DNA from: Limnoperna fortunei | Taxonomy: Eukaryota > Mollusca > Bivalvia > Mytilida > Modiolidae | DNA length: 64,000 nt | Direction: 5' to 3' | Assembly: GCA_944474755.1 (NCBI GenBank) | Contig: OX104115.1 | Location: 59,400,648 to 59,464,647 of the forward strand | Shown here: piece after piece, positions 62,401 to 64,000 of the stretch | Position numbering within the stretch: the first letter of the stretch is position 1 | Layout: each line of letters starts with the position of its first letter | Notes under the pieces: model-generated | Seen by the model: the letters and a program-made list of their open reading frames with translations, nothing else | What the model was told of the DNA's origin: nothing | Databases searched by the model: none | Made by a program: the position numbers and the translations under genes

Positions 62401-64000
62401 TACAGGAATAAAAGAAGCATACAAAATGCATATTGAGAATTCGCCTCATAATTATTAAGGTACTCAAGGCCTTGATTTCCTATCTAGGTTTTCTTGAAAG
62501 AAGGTGTCTGCTGACAGAAAAGCTGTAATTACATATATTATTAAGAGAATTTTACAGTCGTTATTATGACTTAACGGAACATTTCCGAATATTTGTGTCA
62601 CAAATGACCACTGATTTGCTCCGTTTGTCCTAGTAACTCCTTCCTGCTGGATTATGACTACCGCCTGATATGACTAATTACAAGATTGTAACCTGAGTGT
62701 AACGACTTGTGCCAAGCGTGGGGCAGGAGTTGATACCCATTCCAACACACCTGGTCTCACCTCGGTTTTAATTAGGGTTCGGGTTTTTTCAATTTTTTTC
62801 TGTGTTATGTGTCTGTTGGTTTTGTTGCTGTCCCTTCCTTTACTCGGCTATTGTTTTCTTCTTTGTTTACTTGTCATCTTCTGATTATTTCCCGTAATCT
62901 TTTGATTCTTTTTCTTAGTTATTTAAAGAGGTTTGTAATAAATTAACGAAAACGAAGTTGGAGGAAAGGGCAAAAAGGAAAACAGAGATTATGAATAAAG
63001 AAGATGAATTTAGAGGACAACAGGTAGAAGTATTACATTATTGTAAAAAAGTTTTTGAATATTATGCTTAGTGTTGAAAAAAGCAGATTACCATATCTTT
63101 TGGACTATAGGTCGATGACTTATGTACGACTTGAGGTCCGAAATGAAAATGTTTTTAGGCGTATAATGATTTCAGTTTTCTTTAGTAGGATTCTATAGTA
63201 CAAGTGAACGAACTAAGAGAGGGTTTTTTGCGTGACAAATGAAAATTGCTTACCGTGTATTGTTCAGCTTAAGCTCAATTTGTACATCAAGTACTTTTTG
63301 AAATCAAAAGTTATTTTCTCGAGATATTCAGCGTGTTGAAATATGGCAGTTTTAATATTTTTATCGGGCAATTTTCCATACTAAAATTTGACCTTAATTA
63401 GAACGAAAATGTTCTTTAGGGAATCGATTGTTGTCTATTTGAAACCCTTCGAGTGGTGTCGTCTGCAGTTAAGGCGGGAAAAGTCTCGCGGTTTGTCCGA
63501 ATACCAATGAAGTCACGAAAGCAAACGGAAATTTGTTAACAACGCGAGGTTCTTTTAGAAGCAAAAATGGCAGACTTATTATGTAAAATACCCGTAGCAA
63601 AGTCATGGACGATTTGTAACAAGTAAACAACAGCGGCATAGTATAAAACATGAACAGGTTATCGTATCTTAATTTGTTCTCCTGGAATTTTGTAATAAAA
63701 TGATAAAATATGGAATAATAAAAACATGCATGCACATTTTTTTTTACAATGGGGCTTGACATTTAGTATAAGGAAACTCTGTGTTCTGCACTCTGCTTGT
63801 GCATGATATCGTCTTGTTCTATTAGTCTTCCTGTTGCCTTCTGACATATCAATGACAGTTTTATTCAAATAGATTTAAAATGGTCATAGTTAGCTAATTA
63901 TATTATAACTCTAGTTATATTATTGTAGGTTCAACGTTATATTCAAGGGAGAGATAGGTGAGAATTGAGTACAAAACGATGTTGAAACTTACATATTAAG
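19309..64000 (+). CDS. NIMA-related kinase (NEK1/3/5-type), multi-exon, 3' end beyond window
   Basis: Whole-gene entry; exons are listed separately. The N-terminal Ser/Thr kinase domain (about residues 4-260) is split over exons 1-12: GEGSFG loop (11-16), VMK lysine (33), helix C Glu (51), HRDIK (125-129), Asn132, DFG (145-147), and later [13 protein letters not shown] and [14 protein letters not shown]-related kinases act at cilia, centrosomes and in cell-cycle or DNA-damage responses (family knowledge). After the domain come a Pro/Ser-rich linker (exons 13-16) and a Lys/Glu-rich probable coiled coil (exons 17-19), the layout of NEK1-like members. TKN after HRDIK resembles NEK3; the DNNSMEL-like activation segment resembles NEK5, so the exact subfamily is not fixed. 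All exon phases agree except at exon 8, where the frame breaks. No poly(A) end is reached. Confidence 0.85.
20580..23120 (+). mobile_element. Penelope-like retroelement with broken reverse transcriptase
   Basis: On the + strand the RT reads through several frames: [20 protein letters not shown] (20745-20810), [12 protein letters not shown] (motif A, about 21232-21267), [12 protein letters not shown] (motif B, 21493-21528). Stops interrupt it (for example TGA at 21466) and motif C has lost bases (cgctatgatgttttg where the 43 kb copy reads cgctatattgatgatg). The tail 21980-23120 is split by a LINE insertion (22068-22834). The Penelope-like assignment rests on the RT pattern; I see no GIY-YIG endonuclease, so a related RT class is possible. 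Confidence 0.75.
22068..22834 (+). mobile_element. 5'-truncated LINE tail nested in the Penelope-like copy
   Basis: It encodes the C-terminal remains of a non-LTR reverse transcriptase: [19 protein letters not shown], then a Cys/His zinc-binding-like stretch [20 protein letters not shown] and FNDARN, then [15 protein letters not shown]; stops and frame changes interrupt it. The 3' end carries a pyrimidine-rich and then aatgtaatgtaatgta tail. The host sequence aaatacaatct (22057-22067) recurs as aaatacatct (22835-22844), a target-site duplication. The uninterrupted host sequence is visible at 42370-42385 on the other strand. Confidence 0.85.
23391..23431. repeat. (AAAT)n microsatellite
   Basis: About ten uninterrupted aaat units, aataaataaa onward to atatact. 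Confidence 0.97.
24536..25334. repeat. inverted-repeat element with flanking direct repeats
   Basis: Arms 24557-24630 and 25121-25188 are inverted, imperfect copies (gggagtcctaaatctgc against the reverse complement gggagtccttaatctgc, continuing through aaacc.gaa.g.gttttt). Immediately outside the left arm is tcgtggaaaaaggggagatt (24536-24555); tcgtgaaaaaggggagattt recurs at 25315-25334. Inside, two diverged direct units of about 175 bases start near 24700 and 24875 (ttgacc..aagggt, tcaactttg). No ORF. Probably a foldback or MITE-type element. Confidence 0.65.
26009..26410. repeat. tandem duplication, 206-base period
   Basis: 26009-26204 and 26215-26410 are near-identical copies (cgtggttatgaatt, tgttgttatctgtcataatt, ggtataacttgtagtt, agtttcatactgg). 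The repeat ends about 110 bases before NEK exon 2. Non-coding. Confidence 0.9.
26525..26560 (+). CDS. NEK kinase exon 2
   Basis: A 36-base exon between a tttttcag acceptor and a gag|gtattt donor, phase 0 to 0. It encodes [12 protein letters not shown], the start of helix C; its last residue, Glu51, is the helix C glutamate that pairs with Lys33. NEK relatives have MSSKEREESRRE at this point. Confidence 0.88.
26923..26983 (+). CDS. NEK kinase exon 3
   Basis: Acceptor caccaag, donor gaag|gtaggc, 61 bases, phase 0 to 1. It encodes [20 protein letters not shown], the end of helix C and strands 4-5; the HPNIV motif is typical of the NEK family. Confidence 0.92.
27267..27308 (+). CDS. NEK kinase exon 4 (hinge)
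   Basis: Acceptor ttttttttcag, donor aagg|gtaagt, 42 bases, phase 1 to 1. It encodes [15 protein letters not shown] with its flanking codons, covering the gatekeeper Met80 and the hinge (NFCEKGDL). Confidence 0.92.
27326..27830. repeat. possible interspersed repeat in intron 4
   Basis: Begins gttataccctttgcaggaaa, then ggggtactggg and gtttgtccgtc, a pattern seen at the start of common molluscan repeats (recalled, not checked). Two similar halves contain ctttttgtgcaatcaactt (27408) and ttttttgtttaatcaactc (27607), each followed by an a/ccttacagctt or gacctgaagctt segment. No gene is evident; the 109-codon frame at 27487 is not supported. Confidence 0.4.
28063..28115 (+). CDS. NEK kinase exon 5
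   Basis: Acceptor gttttgcag, donor ccag|gtaaat, 53 bases, phase 1 to 0. It encodes [18 protein letters not shown], helix D and the following loop (family: GGDLxxxIxxQRGxxFxExQ). It is slightly shorter than NEK1 here. Confidence 0.9.
28617..28913. repeat. tandem duplication in intron 5
   Basis: 28617-28756 and 28758-28913 are copies (tctatacctaaaatattttt, ttacatttgtattcta, agcttgttttttatgtt, aactagtactatgt.aaata). The second copy carries a small insertion (aactgttccacaggc). Confidence 0.88.
28970..29092. repeat. inverted repeat, 39-base arms
   Basis: Arms 28970-29008 and 29054-29092 are reverse complements with two mismatches (aaggattgttttcaattg against the complement of caattgaaaacaattctt), separated by a 45-base loop. 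Confidence 0.9.
29447..29745. repeat. degenerate minisatellite, about 30-base unit
   Basis: Repeated words atatctgaaatattgttctg and ttgatcctgagatatct recur about nine times with divergence. Non-coding, in intron 5. Confidence 0.75.
29746..32070. other. rest of NEK intron 5, no exon seen
   Basis: Holds a few repeated words around 30640-30740 (cgccgtaag, ttaaaag) and a YY1-like motif caagatggcgtcctcc at about 31786, which often marks promoters but has no other support here. ORFs at 30859-31056 (-) and 31300-31545 (+) look random. Confidence 0.5.
32071..32225. repeat. long near-perfect inverted repeat, 63-base arms
   Basis: Arms 32071-32133 and 32163-32225 are reverse complements with two mismatches (gtaaactccggcgactccct against agggagtcgccggagtttac). 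The 29-base loop has its own small hairpin, aaagtccttcggacttt. Intron 5, about 0.7 kb before exon 6. Confidence 0.95.
32910..32993 (+). CDS. NEK kinase exon 6 (catalytic loop)
   Basis: Acceptor tattatag, donor aag|gtatgt, 84 bases, phase 0 to 0. It encodes [20 protein letters not shown] then LHRDIKTK: helix E and the catalytic loop with HRD (125-127) and Lys129. The ORF continues into the intron only because a retroelement fragment begins about 10 bases after the donor. Confidence 0.95.
33004..33815 (-). mobile_element. Penelope-like copy just after the exon 6 donor
   Basis: Same family as the 13.3, 20.6 and 42.1 kb copies, antisense to the kinase gene. Its 3' end (atagcaatggaaaccgaccc) begins about 10 bases after the gtatgt donor. 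It includes the tail, the segment around 33450-33600 and the motif C region (about 33703-33717), which reads YIDNA, so the second catalytic Asp is lost. It ends near 33815 inside the motif B region. Confidence 0.8.
34035..34102 (+). CDS. NEK kinase exon 7 (DFG)
   Basis: Acceptor tttttacag, donor gaag|gtattt, 68 bases, phase 0 to 2. It encodes [20 protein letters not shown] then LG: Asn132, strand 8 and the DFG motif (145-147). Normal family spacing places the activation segment in the next exon. Confidence 0.93.
34599..34680 (+). CDS. NEK kinase exon 8 (activation loop), frame broken
   Basis: Acceptor tttttcag, donor aaaag|gtatat. The 3' part reads [19 protein letters not shown] in the frame needed by exon 9. 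The 5' part, joined in phase from exon 7, reads SMEFTRIY and then shifts, reaching TAA at 34669. Both halves are good NEK sequence (relatives: SMELARTCIGTPYYLSPEI), so the exon is real but out of frame by one base gained or two lost near 34612-34622. A partial 10-base repeat, gaatttacta/gaatttactg, sits at that point. This could be assembly error, a null allele or unusual splicing. Confidence 0.85.
34681..35577. other. NEK intron 8, nothing notable
   Basis: AT-rich intron with no exon or recognisable repeat. Confidence 0.7.
35578..35632 (+). CDS. NEK kinase exon 9, followed by a GC donor
   Basis: Acceptor cattttcag, 55 bases, phase 2 to 0, encoding [19 protein letters not shown] with its split first codon. 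The reading must pass to [12 protein letters not shown] in exon 10 (family: LKHPFEA). This needs the cut at cca|gcaagt (35632/35633), a strong GC-type donor. The nearest GT donor (gcaa|gtatca, 35637) would put TGA in frame. Confidence 0.9.
35633..37043 (+). other. NEK intron 9, probable GC-AG intron
   Basis: Starts gcaagtatc and ends ttttgtag. It holds an interspersed repeat copy at 36420-36650 and an 89-codon frame (36248-36514, [20 protein letters not shown]...) that runs into that repeat and has no splice support. Confidence 0.75.
36420..36650 (+). repeat. interspersed repeat, copy 2 (first at 3661)
   Basis: Colinear with the reverse complement of 3661-3862: aaaaaagacaatccacaaat, cccggcaaactct, gttttatggcatgcaaaac, ctcccacttccattact. 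An upstream coding-like frame ([15 protein letters not shown]) may be a remnant of the element's own ORF. Confidence 0.7.
37044..37087 (+). CDS. NEK kinase exon 10
   Basis: Acceptor ttttgtag, donor gcag|gtaaga, 44 bases, phase 0 to 2. It encodes [14 protein letters not shown], helix G region (family: FEAxxxxxLxxKI). Confidence 0.92.
38088..38168 (+). CDS. NEK kinase exon 11
   Basis: Acceptor ttttatag, donor ccaaa|gtattt, 81 bases, phase 2 to 2. It encodes [20 protein letters not shown] then LLKTEP (family: PxSxxYSxxLxxLVxxLLxxxP), helix H. Confidence 0.9.
39150..40190 (+). repeat. unnamed non-coding repeat, copy 2 of 3 (longest)
   Basis: The 5' part (gggttttggtgaaggatttt, tgcctgacaaataaaaactg, ttatgctcgttttgtatatc) matches 63220-63300. 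The 3' part (gaaatgcagcggttt, cggggaaagtcttgc, ttgtccgaatacca, ggacgatttgtatca, tatggacaggtaatcg) matches 63330-63700 and the reverse complement of 16035-16450. About 1.0 kb, without an ORF. Confidence 0.75.
40672..40747 (+). CDS. NEK kinase exon 12 (end of kinase domain)
   Basis: Acceptor tattttcag, donor gatgaa|gtgagt, 76 bases, phase 2 to 0. It encodes [20 protein letters not shown] then NLNDE. DRPSV with its arginine is the subdomain XI anchor; the kinase fold ends here. Confidence 0.93.
41052..41610 (-). mobile_element. degraded LINE reverse transcriptase fragment
   Basis: On the - strand, pieces of a non-LTR RT appear in order but in different frames: [20 protein letters not shown] then DVPEKS, later FLLVIDW, then [17 protein letters not shown] (the FADD catalytic motif, near 41250-41290) and [18 protein letters not shown]. 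Frameshifts and stops make it inactive. The + strand frame at 41064-41300 is its shadow. Lies in NEK intron 12. Confidence 0.75.
42120..43330 (-). mobile_element. Penelope-like copy with the best-preserved RT
   Basis: The 3' end is at about 42120 (aaatggcaacgaaaaccgac). The - strand reads [40 protein letters not shown] and then [14 protein letters not shown]. The catalytic YIDD (43051-43065) is intact in this copy only. The 5' half of the element is missing beyond about 43330. It carries an internal 248-base tandem duplication. Located in NEK intron 12. Confidence 0.8.
42471..42961. repeat. 248-base tandem duplication inside the Penelope-like copy
   Basis: 42471-42713 and 42719-42961 are near-identical (gcagcgaaaccttgcttgag to gttagaggctgac), period 248. 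Other copies of the element have this segment once. The few differences indicate a fairly recent duplication after insertion. Confidence 0.93.
43331..44522. other. rest of NEK intron 12, nothing notable
   Basis: AT-rich, no frame or repeat I can name. Confidence 0.6.
44523..44604 (+). CDS. NEK kinase exon 13 (linker)
   Basis: Acceptor attttatag, donor tcag|gtaaat, 82 bases, phase 0 to 1. It encodes [20 protein letters not shown] then SANEPIS, a Pro/Ser-rich linker after the kinase domain. Its phase 1 end fits exon 14a, exon 14b and the stop-containing candidate exon at 51205. Confidence 0.85.
44712..44832. repeat. short inverted repeat
   Basis: gtacaactacctgtatcacg at 44713 pairs with cgtgatacaggcagctgtac near 44811, two mismatches, enclosing about 78 bases richer in CpG than the intron. 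MITE-like; no other copy seen here. Confidence 0.65.
45420..45507 (+). CDS. NEK kinase exon 14a
   Basis: Acceptor tctttgcag, donor ttgg|gtttgt, 88 bases, phase 1 to 2. It encodes [20 protein letters not shown] then PPGRQSDVG, low-complexity Pro/Ala-rich linker. Duplicated as exon 14b with seven extra codons. Confidence 0.82.
45540..45705. repeat. 43-base minisatellite, copy A
   Basis: About four units of the type acatgatctaccaagaagtt, gtataaaac.ttt.g.ag. The same array, five units, is in copy B at 52040-52245. Confidence 0.8.
46216..46276 (+). CDS. NEK kinase exon 15a
   Basis: Acceptor ttcttcag, donor gag|gtatgt, 61 bases, phase 2 to 0. It encodes [20 protein letters not shown]. It ends in phase 0, so it joins exon 16 but cannot join exon 14b (which needs phase 1). 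Confidence 0.85.
46718..46998. repeat. 32-base minisatellite with 93-base higher-order unit, copy A
   Basis: Basic unit taatgttgctatcatcacat, cttgacacaacc. Within it 46718-46810 and 46811-46903 are an essentially exact 93-base repeat. Related arrays in copy B: 53205-53460 and 53860-53970. Confidence 0.9.
46999..48895. other. NEK intronic remainder of copy A
   Basis: No exon was seen. A short tandem repeat, agttttgtttctaaggaaat then ggagaatgtgtaaa, occurs at 47202 and 47263. Confidence 0.6.
49381..49620 (+). mobile_element. SINE-like element with tRNA-like head
   Basis: The head reads gtagctcgttt and ggatcgagtctcactg (49457-49472), resembling the A and B boxes of a tRNA-type pol III promoter. 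The tail reads gttgccagtttttctaccga, aggtcgggttttcttcggga, actccggcttcctcc, aataaaaagctggacgc, then ttaaacatcattcca. Tail pieces recur at 9.6, 9.9, 11.1 and 61.7 kb. The tail is of a type common in mollusc SINEs (recalled). Confidence 0.65.
49700..49830 (+). mobile_element. possible LINE C-terminal fragment
   Basis: One + strand frame reads [20 protein letters not shown], then [18 protein letters not shown], like the Arg-rich C terminus (GRPRKTW.D.IEED) of many non-LTR RT proteins. Too short to classify. Confidence 0.35.
50364..50500. repeat. long near-perfect inverted repeat, 59-base arms
   Basis: Arms 50364-50422 and 50442-50500 are reverse complements with one mismatch (gtaccaagtggaac against gttccacttggtgc). 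The loop is 19 bases. Located between the two copies of the segmental duplication. Confidence 0.96.
51205..51377 (+). CDS. candidate alternative terminal exon of the NEK gene
   Basis: Acceptor tacttttcag, then an open stretch to TAG at 51375-51377. It needs phase 1 upstream, which exon 13 supplies, giving a 57-residue ending that begins [20 protein letters not shown] and includes three cysteines. Composition is more protein-like than nearby random frames. No domain is recognised and no poly(A) signal was assigned. It could equally be a stray ORF; phase agreement alone has a one in three chance. Confidence 0.3.
51883..51991 (+). CDS. NEK kinase exon 14b (duplicate of 14a)
   Basis: Acceptor actttttgcag, donor tcag|gtttgt, 109 bases, phase 1 to 2, like 14a. 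It encodes [20 protein letters not shown] then [15 protein letters not shown]. It differs from 14a by seven inserted codons and substitutions that keep the frame, which suggests it is still coding. Confidence 0.8.
52040..52245. repeat. 43-base minisatellite, copy B
   Basis: About five diverged units containing gatctaccaagaagttgta and aaaacat, matching the array at 45540. Confidence 0.8.
52769..52829 (+). CDS. NEK kinase exon 15b (duplicate of 15a)
   Basis: Acceptor ttcttcag, donor gag|gtatgt, 61 bases, phase 2 to 0. It encodes the same peptide as 15a, [20 protein letters not shown]. The DNA differs from 15a at four positions, all silent (aaa/aag, gta/gtt, ggt/ggg, ctc/ctg), which points to selection on the protein. 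Confidence 0.85.
53205..53970. repeat. 32-base minisatellite arrays, copy B
   Basis: Two arrays (53205-53460 and 53860-53970) of units such as caacctaatgttgttatcat, cacatcttgaca, separated by about 400 bases of unique sequence. Confidence 0.85.
55843..56309. other. NEK intron, nothing notable
   Basis: AT-rich, right of the duplication. No exon. Confidence 0.6.
56310..56835. repeat. minisatellite, about 27-33-base unit
   Basis: Units of the type ctctgttctgcctcattacc, accac repeat about fifteen times with variation. On the - strand they can read NEAEQ-like or MRQNRVA-like peptides. The 154-codon + frame (56599-57060) is made of this repeat and looks non-coding. Confidence 0.85.
57640..58890 (-). 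pseudogene. degraded protein-coding remnant, unknown family
   Basis: On the - strand, open pieces follow one another in different frames: [20 protein letters not shown] (about 58850-58790), then [20 protein letters not shown] followed by [16 protein letters not shown] and [12 protein letters not shown] (58650-58480), later [17 protein letters not shown] (about 58300-58250), and [20 protein letters not shown] (57915-57855). No splice sites join them. IIFIDEC resembles a Walker B strand of a P-loop ATPase, but no Walker A was seen. Either an old retrocopy or a mobile-element protein. It lies antisense in the NEK intron before exon 16. Confidence 0.4.
58891..61215. other. NEK intron, nothing notable
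   Basis: AT-rich DNA. A short repeated word pair gtgagatggg...gagtgagatggg near 59082-59120 is the only structure noticed. Confidence 0.6.
61216..61317 (+). CDS. NEK kinase exon 16
   Basis: Acceptor ttttacag, phase 0, encoding [20 protein letters not shown] then [14 protein letters not shown]. The donor caa|gttctt (61318) is weak. If it is not used, the frame ends two codons later at TAA (61324-61326), giving a short isoform. Exons 17-19 downstream are all in matching phase, so splicing through is likely. Confidence 0.75.
61731..61855 (+). repeat. SINE-like tail fragment
   Basis: Carries attgccaggtttactgcaaa, aggctggtttttcactgggt, actccagcttcctttcctac and cattaaacaccattgaaaca, in the order of the 49.5 kb element. 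Confidence 0.65.
62078..62119 (+). CDS. NEK kinase exon 17
   Basis: Acceptor tcgtttag, donor atg|gtaatt, 42 bases, phase 0 to 0. It encodes [14 protein letters not shown], the start of a charged region. Confidence 0.7.
62919..63023 (+). CDS. NEK kinase exon 18 (coiled coil)
   Basis: Acceptor tttttcttag, donor cag|gtagaa, 105 bases, phase 0 to 0. It encodes [20 protein letters not shown] then [15 protein letters not shown], Lys/Glu-rich and probably coiled coil, like the region after the linker in NEK1. Confidence 0.82.
63200..63720 (+). repeat. unnamed non-coding repeat, copy 3 of 3
   Basis: Colinear with 39150-40190 but shorter by an internal deletion, and with the reverse complement of 16035-16450. 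Landmarks: gttttttgcgtgacaaatga, gaaatatggcagtttt, gtcgtctgcagttaaggcgg, ttgtccgaataccaa, catgaacaggttatcg. Lies in NEK intron 18. Confidence 0.75.
63929..63957 (+). CDS. NEK kinase exon 19
   Basis: Acceptor tattgtag, donor atag|gtgaga, 29 bases, phase 0 to 2. It encodes VQRYIQGRD plus a split codon. The gene continues beyond the window. Confidence 0.7.

Noticed and set aside
62560..62900. Another copy of the Penelope-like tail
   Set aside because: A few shared words (gtgtctgttggttttgttgctgt, tgtccctt) but the order and spacing are too poor to be sure.
1..64000. CRISPR arrays, bacterial operons, tRNA and rRNA genes
   Set aside because: None seen; the sequence is animal nuclear DNA and the only tRNA-like stretch is the SINE head at 49.4 kb.

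Overview
The window is AT-rich animal nuclear DNA with GT-AG introns, a C1q-domain gene fragment and dense degraded retroelements. It most likely comes from a bivalve mollusc, probably a mussel-like species. That assignment is inferred from the C1q gene and from the style of the Penelope-like and SINE-like repeats; no species marker is present. There are no bacterial features, operons or CRISPR arrays.

Left part (1-19.3 kb). A small secreted-type C1q-domain gene on the + strand is recognisable from two coiled-coil exons (ending 1694 and 2324) and a terminal C1q exon (6887-7203); the exon for the first strands of the C1q fold was not found. The rest is repeats: two Penelope-like element tails (1-365 and 745-960), two MITE-like elements (8339-8701 and 12914-13208), SINE-like pieces, a Penelope-like copy (13348-14243, - strand), a pair of paralogous unknown ORF segments (14.5 and 15.2 kb) and one copy of an unnamed non-coding repeat (16035-16450).

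Main gene (19309 to beyond 64000, + strand). One long NIMA-related kinase (NEK1/NEK3/NEK5 type) gene fills the rest. I reconstruct 19 exon positions plus a duplicated exon pair. Exons 1-12 encode the kinase domain, with the glycine-rich loop, VMK lysine, HRD and DFG all visible. Exon 13 onward encodes a low-complexity Pro/Ser-rich linker and then a charged, coiled-coil-like region that runs off the window. Exon phases agree throughout except at exon 8, where the activation loop is out of frame. Intron 9 appears to be a GC-AG intron. Exons 14 and 15 lie in a 3.6-4.0 kb segment that is tandemly duplicated about 6.5 kb downstream; the phases make the two exon pairs alternatives rather than consecutive exons.

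The NEK introns hold a Penelope-like element with a LINE tail nested inside it and flanked by a target-site duplication, further antisense Penelope-like copies (one starting about 10 bases after a splice donor), degraded LINE reverse transcriptase, three long near-perfect inverted repeats, several minisatellites and two more copies of the unnamed non-coding repeat. I found no convincing new multi-gene system. The most useful observations are the NEK exon-pair duplication, the activation-loop frame break, the GC-AG intron, the foldback palindromes and the three-copy non-coding repeat family.
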